From: Rhodobacter sp.
GTDB taxonomy: Bacteria; Pseudomonadota; Alphaproteobacteria; Rhodobacterales; Rhodobacteraceae
NCBI GenBank assembly: GCA_030065095.1
Contig: JASJDP010000020.1
Span: forward strand, 1 to 64,000
Reading direction: 5' to 3'
Length of the DNA: 64,000 nucleotides
Shown here piece by piece: positions 45,207 through 55,009 of the stretch. The position numbers and the translations under genes were made by a program. Below the pieces are notes generated by a model. The model was given only the letters and a program-made list of their open reading frames with translations. It had not been told where the DNA came from and did no database searches. Within the stretch, counting starts at the first letter, position 1. Each line of letters starts with the position of its first letter.

Positions 45207-46502
45207 ATGCTGCTCGTCTCGATGATTGCCATCCTCTTCATCTTCTCGCTTCTGGGGATGGAGATCGCCTGGGCCATCGGTCTGGCCGCCTTCGGCTATC
45301 TGACGCTGGCGCAATTCACCGACAGCTTCACGCCGATGGTCCTCTTCGCCCAGCAAATGACCTCGGGCGTCAATTCCTTCGTGCTTCTGGCGATCCCGCT
45401 TTTCATCTTCGCAGGCGAGTTGATGAACGTCACCGGCGTCACCCGCCGGATCGTGGGCTTCGCCGCCTCGCTGGTGGGCCACCGCAACGGCGGGCTGGCC
45501 AATGTCGGCGTCACCGCGAATTTCATCATGTCGGGCTGCTCGGGCTCGGCGCTGGCCGACGCCGCGGCGACCGGGACTGTCCTGCTGCCCGAGATGAAGA
45601 AACGCGGTTTCAAGCCGGCGTTTTCCAGCGCGGTGATCGCCTCGGCCGCCACCGTCGGCCCGATCGTCCCGCCGTCGATCTCCTTCGTGCTGCTTGGTGC
45701 GATCGTGAACATCTCGGTGGGCCAGCTGTTTCTTGGCGGCGTCGTGCCTGGTGCGCTGATGTTCATCGCCATGTTCGCCATCACCTGGTGGATCTGCCGC
45801 AGCCGGCAATACCCGGTCGAGACACGTGCCACCGGCAGTGAACGCGTCAACGCCTTCATCGAGGGCATTCCGGCGCTGATCGCACCCGGCATCATCGTCG
45901 GTGCGATCATCATGGGTGTCGCGACGCCGACCGAATCCGCGGCCATCGCGGCGTTCTACGTGCTGTTCCTGGGTATCTTCATCTACCGCAATCTGTCGCT
46001 GGTGCAGATCCTGAACGCTGCCAGCCACGCGGCCGTTGCCACATCCGTCATCATGCTGACCGTGGCCACGTCGAAGATCTTCGCCTGGCTGGCGGTCAAG
46101 GAAAACCTCGGCGTGATCCTTACCGACGCCATGCTCTGGGTCACCGACGAGGTCTGGGCGCTCTTGCTGATGATCAACGCCATGCTGCTGATCCTTGGCA
46201 TGATCATGGAAATCCTGCCGATCATGCTGATCCTCGCGCCGGTGCTCTTTCCGCTGCTGACCGGGCTCGGCATCGACGAGGTGCATTTCGGCGTCGTCAT
46301 GGTGCTGAACCTGATGATCGGGATGATCACGCCGCCAATCGGCTTGAACCTGTTCATCATCTCGTCCATCGGCGGGGTCGGCGTGATTGACATCTTCAAA
46401 GAGGCGGTCCCCTATTTCTTCATCCTGGTCGGGGTCCTGCTGATCATCACCTATTTCCCGGCAATCACGTTGTTCCTGCCGGAATTGTTCTTCGACCGAT
46501 AA
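45207..46502 (+). CDS. TRAP transporter large permease (DctM)
   Basis: A 431-residue membrane protein with about 12 helices and typical DctM motifs: NSFVLLAIPLFIFAGELMN, GHRNGGLANVGVTANFIMSG, FSSAVIASAATVGPIVPPSI and VVMVLNLMIGMITPPIGLNL. It forms the transport channel with the small permease and receives substrate from the periplasmic binding protein encoded 45 bases downstream. The ligand is expected to be the substrate of the divergent catabolic operon, probably a carboxylate or amide; this is inference. Confidence 0.95.
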   Translation: MLLVSMIAILFIFSLLGMEIAWAIGLAAFGYLTLAQFTDSFTPMVLFAQQMTSGVNSFVLLAIPLFIFAGELMNVTGVTRRIVGFAASLVGHRNGGLANVGVTANFIMSGCSGSALADAAATGTVLLPEMKKRGFKPAFSSAVIASAATVGPIVPPSISFVLLGAIVNISVGQLFLGGVVPGALMFIAMFAITWWICRSRQYPVETRATGSERVNAFIEGIPALIAPGIIVGAIIMGVATPTESAAIAAFYVLFLGIFIYRNLSLVQILNAASHAAVATSVIMLTVATSKIFAWLAVKENLGVILTDAMLWVTDEVWALLLMINAMLLILGMIMEILPIMLILAPVLFPLLTGLGIDEVHFGVVMVLNLMIGMITPPIGLNLFIISSIGGVGVIDIFKEAVPYFFILVGVLLIITYFPAITLFLPELFFDR

Positions 46503-46547
46503 GCGGGCGCGGGCGCCCCGAACGGCAAAACCAAGGGAGGCTATGCC

Positions 46548-47531
46548 ATGACCATCTCACGACGTTCCTTCAACATCGGGCTCGGAACGGCCGGTCTCGC
46601 CGGCGCGTTCGCCGGCCTGCCGGCACAGGCCGCGCAGATGCTGATCTACGGCAACGCAGGCAATATCGACAGCGCGTCGAACAAATTCGCCAAGAAGTGG
46701 CTCGATCTGGTGACCGAGCGCACCGGTGGCGAGCTGACCTTCGACATCAAGGCCGGCACCATCGGCGGCGGCAAGGACGTGCTCGATGGCACCGCACTTG
46801 GCACGGTACAGATCTATAACGGCGCCTATACCGGCCTGCGTGAATTCGACGTGTTCTACGCGCCCTATTTCGCCCGCGATTCGAACCACGCCCAGGCGAT
46901 CGCCAACGACCTGCTCTACGACGAATTGAATGCAGCGGTGCAGAACCGGTATCCCGGTCTGCGGTACCTCAGTGTCGCACGTGCCGGTCCCTGGAAGCTG
47001 TTCACCAATGAAAAGCTCGAAACCTTCGACGACCTGAAGGGCATGAAGATCCGCGCGCCCGAGATCGAGGGCGTGATCGCAGGGCTCGAACAGGTGGGCG
47101 CCAAGCCCACGGTCATTCCGTTCAACGAGCTATACGGAGCATTGCAGCAGGGTGTCGTCGACGGCATGGCGACGCTGGGCAACCTGATGATCACCCAGAA
47201 GTTCTATGAAGTGGTCAAGCACTGCTATCAGAACGACTGGGGCATCGGGCTCGACAAGCAGATGATCAATGTCGGTGCATGGAACAGCCTCAGCGAGGAG
47301 CAGCAGACGATCCTCGTGGACACGTTCAACGAGCTGGAGCCGCAGGATTTCTTCCGCGCCACCGAAGAGGCCGAGATCGAGAACTTCAGGCAGTGGCGCG
47401 AGTTCAACGGAGAGGACTCAACGCCGCTTCTGGATGCCACCGCGGCGCAGGCGACACTCGAACCGGCGATCAAGGCGCTGGCCGACGATATCTTCGGCGA
47501 AGGCACCTACGACCGCATCCAGGCGATCTGA
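46548..47531 (+). CDS. TRAP substrate-binding protein (DctP)
   Basis: A 327-residue periplasmic binding protein. The signal region is Tat-like (ISRRSFNIGLGTAGLAGAFA, cleaved near AQA), then the DctP fold: GGELTFDIKAGTIGGGKDVLD, LKGMKIRAPEIEGVIAGLEQ with the conserved Arg that binds a carboxylate, and GALQQGVVDGMATLGNLMIT. Its ribosome site GGGAGG precedes the start. An intrinsic terminator at 47546-47574 lies just after it, within the end of the convergent GMC gene. Confidence 0.95.
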   Translation: MTISRRSFNIGLGTAGLAGAFAGLPAQAAQMLIYGNAGNIDSASNKFAKKWLDLVTERTGGELTFDIKAGTIGGGKDVLDGTALGTVQIYNGAYTGLREFDVFYAPYFARDSNHAQAIANDLLYDELNAAVQNRYPGLRYLSVARAGPWKLFTNEKLETFDDLKGMKIRAPEIEGVIAGLEQVGAKPTVIPFNELYGALQQGVVDGMATLGNLMITQKFYEVVKHCYQNDWGIGLDKQMINVGAWNSLSEEQQTILVDTFNELEPQDFFRATEEAEIENFRQWREFNGEDSTPLLDATAAQATLEPAIKALADDIFGEGTYDRIQAI

Positions 47532-47536
47532 TCGCA

Positions 47537-49165
47537 TCACTCCCCGCCGCCGAGGATCATCTCGGCGGCCTTTTCGGCGACCATGATCGTCGGCCCGGCG
47601 GTGTTGGTCGATGGTATCGACGGAAAGATCGAGGCATCGGCCACCCGCAACCCCTCGGCGCCCCGCACCCGCAATTCCGGATCCACCACCGAGCCTGCGT
47701 CTGCCCCCATCCGGCACGTTCCGCACAGGTGATGCACGGTGCTCGCGGTCTGCCGCACCCAGGCCGTCAGCGCCTTGCGCGAGGTGATCCCTGGCCCCGG
47801 CGATGTTTCGCGCCCGCGATAAACATCGAACGGCGCCTGCGCGAAGACCTCGCGCAACATCCCCACCGCGTCCACCAGCTGCCCGACATCGCGCGGGTCC
47901 GACAGGTAATTCACCCGGATGTCCAGCGCCGCGTCCGTCGCCGCACCGGTCAGCCGCAGCCGCCCCCGGCTGGCCGGCCGCATTACCGAGGCATTGGCCA
48001 TGAACCCCGGTGCCTCATTTACCGGTTTCGCAAACGGATTGAACCGCACAGTGGCGCTTGAAAGCGCAGGCAGGAAATGGCTCTGGATGTTCGGTATTTC
48101 CGCACCCGGCCCGCGCAGATACGCCCCGGACTCCAACGGAAATACCGTCATCGGCCCGGTGCCGAAGGCCCAGGCCTTCAGGAACTCCCGCGCCGCCCGG
48201 TCGATCCGCGTCAGCCCGTGCAGCGTCGCCGCCTCTGGCGCCTCGTGACACACCCGGATCAGCACATGATCGTGCAGGTTTCCGCCCACCTCCGGCAGTT
48301 CCACCAACGGGTCAATGCCCAGGTCCGCCAGTTCATCCGCCGGTCCGATGCCGGAGCGCATCAGGATCGCCGGCGATCCGATCGCTCCGGCCGACAGTAC
48401 GACTTCGGCCCCGGCATGGAGAACCTCACGCCGCCCGCGTTGGATCACCTCGACGCCCGCGGCGCGCGCGCCGTCGAAGACGACCCGCGAGACTTCGGCG
48501 CCGCTCAGAACAGTCAGGTTCGCCCGCCCCGCCGTCGCGCCCAGAAACGCCGTTGCGGTGCTTTCCCGGCGCCCGTTGCGAATAGTGAAATGATAGTACC
48601 CGAACCCTTCGGCATCCGGCGCGTTGAAGTCGGTGCATCGTGGATACCCGGCGGCGACGCCCGCCTCGACGAAGGCCTCGACCAGCGGGCTGACCGGGAT
48701 CTGCCGCCGGGATACGGTCAGCGGCCCGTCACTTCCATGATGCCCGGCGCCTCCCGGCCCGGCGAACCGTTCGGATTTCAGGAAATAGGGACGCACGCCG
48801 GCCCAGGACCAGCCCGGCATCCCCGCCTGCGCCCAAGCGTCATAGTCCTGCGGCAGGCCCCGGACATAGACCATGCCGTTGATCGCAGTCGATCCGCCCA
48901 ATACCTTGCCGCGTGGCAGATCGACCTGCCGGCCAACGATCCCCGGCTCGTCGCCCGTCCGGTACCGCCAGACATGCCGCCGCCCGCGCAGCAGCATCGC
49001 GGTCATCATCGGCACCTTCAGCGTCGGGTCGTGCCGCCCGCGCCCCCCGGCCTCGATCAACAGCACCCGCGTGTCCGGATTCTCTGACAGCCGCGCCGCG
49101 AGAACGCAGCCCGCCGCCCCGGCACCGACGACGATATGAGACCAGCCTCGCGCCTGCACCGTCAC
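47537..49165 (-). CDS. GMC-family FAD oxidoreductase
   Basis: A 542-residue GMC (glucose-methanol-choline) flavoprotein. It starts with the ADP-binding SHIVVGAGAAGCVLAARLSE, then LPRGKVLGGSTAINGMVYVRG and the second signature AGAIGSPAILMRSGIGP. The C-terminus has the active-site His in STVHHLCGTCRMG and PSTNTAGPTIMVAEKAAEMI with the second catalytic Asn. Members oxidise alcohols such as choline, aryl alcohols and pyridoxine. The true start is a GTG at 49165 that overlaps the CMD-like stop (GTGA). Substrate unknown; the neighbour pattern suggests an alcohol or side-chain oxidation in the same catabolic pathway. Confidence 0.93.
   Translation of the reverse strand: MTVQARGWSHIVVGAGAAGCVLAARLSENPDTRVLLIEAGGRGRHDPTLKVPMMTAMLLRGRRHVWRYRTGDEPGIVGRQVDLPRGKVLGGSTAINGMVYVRGLPQDYDAWAQAGMPGWSWAGVRPYFLKSERFAGPGGAGHHGSDGPLTVSRRQIPVSPLVEAFVEAGVAAGYPRCTDFNAPDAEGFGYYHFTIRNGRRESTATAFLGATAGRANLTVLSGAEVSRVVFDGARAAGVEVIQRGRREVLHAGAEVVLSAGAIGSPAILMRSGIGPADELADLGIDPLVELPEVGGNLHDHVLIRVCHEAPEAATLHGLTRIDRAAREFLKAWAFGTGPMTVFPLESGAYLRGPGAEIPNIQSHFLPALSSATVRFNPFAKPVNEAPGFMANASVMRPASRGRLRLTGAATDAALDIRVNYLSDPRDVGQLVDAVGMLREVFAQAPFDVYRGRETSPGPGITSRKALTAWVRQTASTVHHLCGTCRMGADAGSVVDPELRVRGAEGLRVADASIFPSIPSTNTAGPTIMVAEKAAEMILGGGE
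47546..47574 (+). terminator. Intrinsic terminator of the TRAP genes, inside the GMC gene end
   Basis: GCCGCCGAG, a 6-base loop, CTCGGCGGC and then CTTTT form a 9-bp stem with a short T tract, 15 bases after the DctP stop. It lies inside the last codons of the convergent GMC gene, so the bases serve both purposes. Confidence 0.6.
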
Positions 49166-49893
49166 GATTTGCCCGAGGCTTCGTCGAACCCGCCTTGTCC
49201 GGTCATCCGCGCCCAGGCGGCATAGGGCGCACTGGCCTTCACCTTGCCCGCCACGATCAACTCGCGCCAAACATCGCAGGCATCGACGAAATTCGGTACC
49301 CCGCCGGGGAACATCGCCAGGCTCAGTCCTTCCGCAATGGCGCCTTCCTCAGCCCCCGCCTCGTAGGCTCCGACGATATGTTCACCGACCCAGACCCAGC
49401 GCCGATGGCACTGGTGTGCCGCCGCAAGACCGATCTCGGCCACCCACCGGTCAACGACGAACCGCTCCCGCAGTGCGTCCAGCCCGTTGCGATAGGCGTG
49501 CACACCGTCGAAACCGTCCAGATGTGGCGCCCAATGCGCTTCGACAAATCCGTGCCGGTCCGCCCCGTCCGCCCAGGCCGCCAGCGCCAATGCCGTCTCG
49601 ACATCCGCCTCGCTGCCACCGCCTTTGCGCAGACGGTCGATATGATGGGTGGCGATTGCCTCGCCGGTGGAGACCAGGATGATCAGCCAGACGATTTCCT
49701 TCTGGTGCAAACTCATCGCCCTGTCGCTAAGTGTCAGCGCTGAATACGTGGCATCATAGGCGGCCAGAAGTTCGGGCGACGACACCGCCAGAAGCCCGTG
49801 ATGCGGCAACAGATACCCGCGTTTGGCCCGTAGCGCAGCCAGGGCGGTTTCCACTTCGGCCACAGTTTGCGGCACTTGGCTGTCGTTCTGCAT
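49162..49893 (-). CDS. Carboxymuconolactone decarboxylase/AhpD-like protein
   Basis: A 243-residue helical protein of the CMD/AhpD superfamily, duplicated. It has [33 protein letters not shown] and [20 protein letters not shown]. The redox Cys-xx-Cys of AhpD is absent, so a peroxidase role is unlikely; CMD-like lactone or decarboxylation chemistry, or a binding role, is possible. The ribosome site GGGAGGAGC fixes the start at 49893, and the longer frame to 50421 is a shadow of the SDR gene. The two genes (CMD, GMC) form one minus-strand unit overlapping by 4 bases. Confidence 0.87.
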   Translation of the reverse strand: MQNDSQVPQTVAEVETALAALRAKRGYLLPHHGLLAVSSPELLAAYDATYSALTLSDRAMSLHQKEIVWLIILVSTGEAIATHHIDRLRKGGGSEADVETALALAAWADGADRHGFVEAHWAPHLDGFDGVHAYRNGLDALRERFVVDRWVAEIGLAAAHQCHRRWVWVGEHIVGAYEAGAEEGAIAEGLSLAMFPGGVPNFVDACDVWRELIVAGKVKASAPYAAWARMTGQGGFDEASGKS

Positions 49894-50014
49894 TGCTCCT
49901 CCCGCCTTACGCTCTGGGCCAACGATAGGTCGCACTCGGCCAAAACCCAACCGCTCACGTTGCAAGCCAACCGGGCCGAAGCTAGGCTTTTGTGGGGGGA
50001 GGCTCGAGAAACAT

Positions 50015-50761
50015 ATGGGCAGACTCGACGGAAAGACAGCGGTCGTCACCGGCGCCGGCAGAGGCATCGGACACGCCATCGCCGAGCGGTTCCATGGCGA
50101 AGGCGCGACCCTCGCGCTGCTTGATGCCGAGACCGAGGCCGCAGACAACCTCGCCCGCGAACTCGGCGGCGGGACACTGTCACATCCGGTCGACGTATCC
50201 GATGAAACTTCGGTCAATTCGGCAATCGGAGCCGTTCTGTCCGCGTTTGGGCGTATCGACATCCTGGTCAACAATGCCGCCGCGCCGAACACGCGCGCGC
50301 CGGTCGCCGACATGGCCCTGGCAGACTGGCGGCGCGCGCTCGACGTCAACCTGACCGGAGCGTTTCTGGTCGGCCGCGCAGTATTGAGCTCGATGCGCCG
50401 AACCGGCGGCGTCATCATCAACGTCGCCTCGCAACTGGGCAGTGTCGCGGTGCCGCACAGTGCCGCCTATTGTGCGTCCAAGGGCGGCCTCTTGCAACTG
50501 ACCCGGGCGATGGCGCTGGACCATGCCGGCGACGGCGTGCGGGTCAACAGCCTGTCGCCGGGCGCGGTGATGACGCACCGGCTGACGGCGATCTATGGCT
50601 CAGAGGACGCGGCGCAGACCGCACTGGCACCGAAGCATCCGATCGGACGGATCGGCCGTCCGGACGATGTCGCAGGCGCGGCGGTCTTCCTGGCTTCGGA
50701 CGAGTCTGGTTTTATGACCGGCGCCGACCTTGTGGTCGATGGTGGGTATTTGGCGCAATGA
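50015..50761 (+). CDS. Short-chain dehydrogenase/reductase
   Basis: A 248-residue classical SDR. Motifs in order: [19 protein letters not shown] (cofactor loop), [19 protein letters not shown] with the catalytic Ser, and the YxxxK pair in YCASKGG. The C-terminus has [21 protein letters not shown]. It uses NAD(P)(H); the Asp at LLDAETEA suggests NAD. The start at 50015 has GGGGGGAGG upstream, and the longer frame to 49823 is a shadow of the CMD gene. It overlaps the SnoaL-like gene by 4 bases and is divergent from the CMD/GMC unit. Confidence 0.94.
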   Translation: MGRLDGKTAVVTGAGRGIGHAIAERFHGEGATLALLDAETEAADNLARELGGGTLSHPVDVSDETSVNSAIGAVLSAFGRIDILVNNAAAPNTRAPVADMALADWRRALDVNLTGAFLVGRAVLSSMRRTGGVIINVASQLGSVAVPHSAAYCASKGGLLQLTRAMALDHAGDGVRVNSLSPGAVMTHRLTAIYGSEDAAQTALAPKHPIGRIGRPDDVAGAAVFLASDESGFMTGADLVVDGGYLAQ

Positions 50762-51129
50762 CCGAGGCCGAAGCTCTGGTGATGCGGCTTCTCAAAGCGC
50801 TCGAAGCGCGTGACTTCGACACCGCCGCGGCTTGTTTTGCGCCAGGCGGCCAAATGGTCTTTCCCGGCGGCGCCATCTTCGCCACGCTCGATCAGCTCAT
50901 CGACTGGGCCCGTCCGCGCTATCAGCGCGTGGCGAAGCGTATCGAGCGGATGGACACGGCCGAAGCCGCCGACGGCACTGTGGTGATCTGCCAGGGCACA
51001 CTTCATGGGCTTTGGCCCGATGGCACCCCGTTCGAGGGCATCCGTTTCGCCGACTGGTTCCTGATCCGCGATGGGTTGATCGTCCGGCAACATGTCTGGA
51101 ACGATCTTGCAGAAAATCGCGGCGCCTGA
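50758..51129 (+). CDS. SnoaL/NTF2-like small protein
   Basis: A 123-residue protein of the NTF2-like fold: [21 protein letters not shown] at the N-terminus with the conserved Asp-aromatic pair, then [37 protein letters not shown] near the end. Members act as isomerases, hydratases or cyclases, or as non-catalytic binders. Its start overlaps the SDR stop (ATGA), so the pair is expressed together. Its role in the island is unknown; an accessory isomerisation step is possible. Confidence 0.88.
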   Translation: MTEAEALVMRLLKALEARDFDTAAACFAPGGQMVFPGGAIFATLDQLIDWARPRYQRVAKRIERMDTAEAADGTVVICQGTLHGLWPDGTPFEGIRFADWFLIRDGLIVRQHVWNDLAENRGA

Positions 51130-51213
51130 GCGCCCCGTCCCGACGGGTGATCTGACGCCGCAGGTTGGTGGTATTTTCGTCCTTGAAATCATAAGGTTAG
51201 AAAAATGCCTTGG

Positions 51214-51996
51214 CTAGGACATTTCGTCCCTTGCGGACAAAACCCGTTGCCGGAACCGCTCTCTCCAAGCTTCCCCCGTGATCCAGGGCCGCAGGTTCTG
51301 GGCTGACGGCGCCTCGCCCCTCAGGACCAGCAGCGCCCGCCACATCAGGCAAAGGTTTGGAGAGATCACCGGCACGCCCGCCCCTTTCGCCCGTAGCAGT
51401 GTCGGCAGCGTCGGCAACCCCGTGCCCAACATCGCGACGGCCTCCAGGTTTTTCGATCCGAGTGCCTCAAGCCCGGTCTCCGATGCGCTCGCCGAAAGCG
51501 AATAGATCGGATGAAACGCCTGATCGTCGCTGGTTATCCGATGCACCGCGGCGACCTTGAGCCCGCGCTTGGCCCAATAGTCCAGCGCCCGTCCATGCAA
51601 CGGATCCCCATAGGGTGAAATGATCCCGACCCGCCGCGCACCCAGAACGCGAAGGGCATCCGCCACTGCATTGGCCGCCGTGATCAGCCGATAGCCCCGC
51701 CGGCTCTCAATCTTGGCCAAGGTCTCGTTCTCCCGGTCAGGGTCGACCAAGTAGGCTGCACCGGTACAGGCAAAGATTACCGCGGCCAACGGTGCATTCG
51801 CGAAGCGGTCCAGCGTCCACTCCAGGGACAGCACGTAATCCACCAGCCGATCATCCATCGACGCCTTTTCGCTCGTCAGGCGCGCGGTCAAGAGCCCGAC
51901 ACCGGCCGGGCAAAGGATCGTGAATTCGGGTTCTGCCGTCGTGTTGGCCTGCGGCGTGAGCACGCCAATCAACCCAAGCGGAGCATATTCGGTCAT
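51214..51996 (-). CDS. Maleate isomerase/AMDase-superfamily protein, one Cys
   Basis: A 260-residue Asp/Glu racemase-superfamily protein related to maleate cis-trans isomerase and arylmalonate decarboxylase. It has GLIGVLTPQANTTAEPEF, the first catalytic Cys 77 in VIFACTGAAY, RVGIISPYGDPLHGRA and VISPNLCLMWRALL. The second position, Cys in maleate isomerases, reads MLGTGLPTL and is Gly. With one nucleophile only, it may act as a racemase or decarboxylase of the AMDase type. It is monocistronic between the first and second islands. The substrate is inferred to be a maleate-like acid. Confidence 0.88.
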   Translation of the reverse strand: MTEYAPLGLIGVLTPQANTTAEPEFTILCPAGVGLLTARLTSEKASMDDRLVDYVLSLEWTLDRFANAPLAAVIFACTGAAYLVDPDRENETLAKIESRRGYRLITAANAVADALRVLGARRVGIISPYGDPLHGRALDYWAKRGLKVAAVHRITSDDQAFHPIYSLSASASETGLEALGSKNLEAVAMLGTGLPTLPTLLRAKGAGVPVISPNLCLMWRALLVLRGEAPSAQNLRPWITGEAWRERFRQRVLSARDEMS

Positions 51997-52151
51997 GGCA
52001 CACAGTTCAGATTCATACGCTCGATGATTGGCGAAATCCTTGGCTGGTCAAGTCCATTGGCGGCCGAGACGGAATTCTCCGGATATGGAGCTACGCGATC
52101 CAGCTCCGATACGTCCTCGCGGCTTCGGGCAACCCGGAATGTCATCCGGCC

Positions 52152-54026
52152 TCAGCTCTGTGCGGGCCGCCACTTTCGGCCGAACGCCATCAACACGATC
52201 ATCAGCACACCCGCGATGTTGATCCAGACGGCGCTCGTCGCCGCGTTGTATGGCAGGAGAATGGCCATTCCTCCTCCAGCAGAGATTAGACGCCGGAAGG
52301 GCGAAAGCGGTTGCGTAAGGAACCCGACAACACCGGCCGTTACAAAATAGACGCCGACCGCTGCAGTGATCAGCGTCACCGATACCTCGAACCCGGATCC
52401 TTCCATCAACAGGGCCGGCGAAGTCGCAAACAGAAATGGGATGAGGTAAGCAGGCCACGCGATGCGGACAGCCTCCCAGCCGGTTCGCATCGGCGGCGCC
52501 ATCGCCATGTTCGCAGCCACAAACGCCGCGATGGCAACGGGCGGCGTGAGCATAGAGAGCATTCCAAAATAAAGCACGAAAAGATGCGCCGCCATTGGCT
52601 GCAGGCCAAGTTCCACCAAGGGTGGCGCGGCCAGAGAGGCCAAAAGAAGGTACACACCGACAGTGGGCAGCCCCATACCCATCACGATGCAGACAGCCGC
52701 CGTCACCAACAACAGCAACAAAAGGCTGGATTCACCAAGCTGCACGAGGAAAAAGCCCAGTCCGAACGAAAGGCCAGAACGCGCGACCAGCCCAATGATC
52801 ATACCCGCGATCGCACAGATCAGAATGATCTCCACTGCGGCCTTGCCAGCTGCGATCAAGACCTCGAAGACGATCCGGGGCGAGATCCGCCGCCCGTCAT
52901 AAGTTCGGATCAGAGAGAGGCCAAAAAGAACCAGTATCGCGATCAACGCCGATGTCTCTGGCCTCAAATTGAAGCTGAAAAGGCAGATGATGAGGACGGC
53001 GAACGGGGCAAAAACGAACCAACCGCGCTTCGCGACGCTGGCGAGTGCCGGAATGCGGCTTTCCTCTACGCGGCTGATGCCCAACCGGCCCGCCTCGAGA
53101 TCTGCGAAGACGAACAGGCTGAAGTAATAAAGGATGGATGGCGCCAGCGCAGCCAGCATCACGGCCGTATAGGTCGCCTGCAGGTTCTCGGCGAGCAGAA
53201 AGGCGGCCGCGCCCATGATGGGCGGCATCAACTGGCCGCCGGTGGACGCGGACGCCTCGATGGCCGCCGCGGTTTTTGGACGGTAGCCGCCATCCTTCAT
53301 CATCGGGATCGTGATCGCGCCCGTGGACGCGACATTGGAAACGGCGCTGCCGGAGACGGAGCCAAAAAACGCCGATCCGAGAATGGCGATCTTGCCCGCC
53401 CCGCCGCGCCTTCGCCCCGCGAGGGCGAGCGAGAAATCCGAGAAGAACGCAGAGCCACCGGTCGCCAGCAGAAGCTGCGACAGGATCAGAAACGGCAAGA
53501 CAACCGCAACGGCAATGCTCAATGCCGCACCGGCGAGCGAGGCGCTGTCGAGCACCAGGAAGGTCAGCAACCGGTCCGGCGCGATGGAGCGGCTTTGCAG
53601 GGGACCGGAAAACTCACTGGAGAATAGGGCGTAGAGACAAACGCAGGCGAGGATGACGATCAGGCTCCAACCCATCGTCCTTCGCACGGCCTCGATAATC
53701 AGCGTGAATCCGATGATCGAGATGATCAGAGCTTCGGTCGGATGATAGAACACATTTTCCGACAGGGTCGGAAACCGCACGGCGAGCCACCCTCCAAAGC
53801 AGAGCGACGCAGCCGCCAGTATCCATGAGACCAAAGGCCTGCGCCCCGCCGTTGTCAGGTATGCGATCGCCATGGACATTGCGAGCGCAACGATCAGGAT
53901 TTGTTCGGTATAGACGCGCCATCCGATCCAGAGCGGCGCACCCGACGACCAGAATATCGCGGTGAGGGTGGTGAGCGCGGCAAGCCCGGCGACAAGGCTA
54001 TGGCCGCCGCGCATCATTGCAGGCAT
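52152..54026 (-). CDS. TAXI-type TRAP transporter fused permease
   Basis: A 624-residue membrane protein in which the small and large permeases are fused, the normal arrangement for TAXI-TRAP systems. Around 15-17 hydrophobic helices are visible, with conserved GSAFFGSVSGSAVSNVASTG, IPMMKDGGYRPKTAAAIEASASTGGQ and MPPIMGAAAFLLAE. It is 18 bases after the binding-protein gene in the same direction. The pair imports a small carboxylate such as a glutamate-type or aromatic acid; the ligand is unknown. Confidence 0.94.
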   Translation of the reverse strand: MPAMMRGGHSLVAGLAALTTLTAIFWSSGAPLWIGWRVYTEQILIVALAMSMAIAYLTTAGRRPLVSWILAAASLCFGGWLAVRFPTLSENVFYHPTEALIISIIGFTLIIEAVRRTMGWSLIVILACVCLYALFSSEFSGPLQSRSIAPDRLLTFLVLDSASLAGAALSIAVAVVLPFLILSQLLLATGGSAFFSDFSLALAGRRRGGAGKIAILGSAFFGSVSGSAVSNVASTGAITIPMMKDGGYRPKTAAAIEASASTGGQLMPPIMGAAAFLLAENLQATYTAVMLAALAPSILYYFSLFVFADLEAGRLGISRVEESRIPALASVAKRGWFVFAPFAVLIICLFSFNLRPETSALIAILVLFGLSLIRTYDGRRISPRIVFEVLIAAGKAAVEIILICAIAGMIIGLVARSGLSFGLGFFLVQLGESSLLLLLLVTAAVCIVMGMGLPTVGVYLLLASLAAPPLVELGLQPMAAHLFVLYFGMLSMLTPPVAIAAFVAANMAMAPPMRTGWEAVRIAWPAYLIPFLFATSPALLMEGSGFEVSVTLITAAVGVYFVTAGVVGFLTQPLSPFRRLISAGGGMAILLPYNAATSAVWINIAGVLMIVLMAFGRKWRPAQS

Positions 54027-54044
54027 GGCGTCAGACGTCTTCGA

Positions 54045-54992
54045 TCATTCGGTCCAAACGCCCTTTTCCCGGAAGAACTTGATGGCACCGGGGTGGTACT
54101 CGACACCCACGTCCATACCCATCTGCTCTTTGGTGAACCCGCGCCAGAACGGCCCACCGGCAAGCAGGTCGCTCTCTTTTTCCCAGAGCGCCGCGACGGC
54201 TTGATAGACCATGTCGTCCGAAACCTCTGCATTGGCCCACAGCGTGTAGTCGAAGACGTTCACGTTTGTGTCCGTCACGATGCCCGGGATGTTCGCATCC
54301 GCCCCCAGGGTCTGGGAATAGGTTTGCGGCAGAAACTGCCTCATCCGATCGATTGCGACTTCGCTGTCGTCGAGGGAGAGATAGCGAATGCCGAAGGTCG
54401 CATCGAACTCGCGGCTGTTGCCCGCACCCACGACGACGATGGTGACGTCGGTCGATCCTTCCTGGAAGCTCGCCCACATACGCGGAAAGTTCGGCACTGC
54501 GACGCCCTCGACGTCGTCCAGCGTCATCTCCGCGTTTGCGAGGTAACCCTTGGTGACGTAGTCGCCCAACGCCCTGTCGGCAAAGACGGGCACGCGTTTG
54601 CCCTTGAGGTCCGTTATCGACTGGATGTCACTGTCCCGGCGCACGATATAGGCATTTCGGAACGGCATGAGCCGTGCGACCATCTTGAGGTTGGGATTGG
54701 GCCGGCCTTCGGACATCCCGGTGCCATTCACAGCGTAGGTCAACTGAACGATGTTGGAGATGCCGAACTCGATCTCGCCGGCGTTGACCAGCGGAATGTA
54801 GTCCGCGGTATTCGCCAACTCTTGCGGACGCATCTGGAAAGGCGCCGCCTCGGAGATCGCCGCGGCGAGTGTGCGTCCGACCTGACTGGTCCCGCCTCGC
54901 GCCGTCGAGCCAAGCGCAGCCACCTGCGCCGCCGCGGAACCCGCAATGGCGACAAGCACCAAGGCGGCGCCGATGAACATACTCATTCGCAT
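54045..54992 (-). CDS. TAXI-family TRAP substrate-binding protein
   Basis: A 315-residue periplasmic protein. The signal is MRMSMFIGAALVLVAIAGSAAAQ. The mature protein begins with ALGSTARGGTSQVGRTLAAAISE, the ligand loop typical of TAXI proteins, and has LKGKRVPVFADRALGDYVTK and YQAVAALWEKESDLLAGGPF. The start at 54992 has GGGAG at a good distance; a longer frame is a shadow. It belongs to the operon with the fused permease (gap 18) and follows the second isomerase-family gene by 17 bases, so three genes are likely one transcript. Confidence 0.93.
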   Translation of the reverse strand: MRMSMFIGAALVLVAIAGSAAAQVAALGSTARGGTSQVGRTLAAAISEAAPFQMRPQELANTADYIPLVNAGEIEFGISNIVQLTYAVNGTGMSEGRPNPNLKMVARLMPFRNAYIVRRDSDIQSITDLKGKRVPVFADRALGDYVTKGYLANAEMTLDDVEGVAVPNFPRMWASFQEGSTDVTIVVVGAGNSREFDATFGIRYLSLDDSEVAIDRMRQFLPQTYSQTLGADANIPGIVTDTNVNVFDYTLWANAEVSDDMVYQAVAALWEKESDLLAGGPFWRGFTKEQMGMDVGVEYHPGAIKFFREKGVWTE

Positions 54993-55009
54993 AGTCAGTC
55001 TCCCTGCTT

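Noticed and set aside
45030-46286. 418-codon minus-strand open frame
   Set aside because: Antisense to the TRAP large permease, rich in Asp, Arg and His, no motif.
49894-50421. N-terminal extension of the CMD-like gene
   Set aside because: It is a shadow of the divergent SDR gene; the ATG at 49893 has GGGAGGAGC upstream.
52311-53627. 438-codon plus-strand open frame
   Set aside because: Antisense to the TAXI-TRAP permease, charged and low in complexity.
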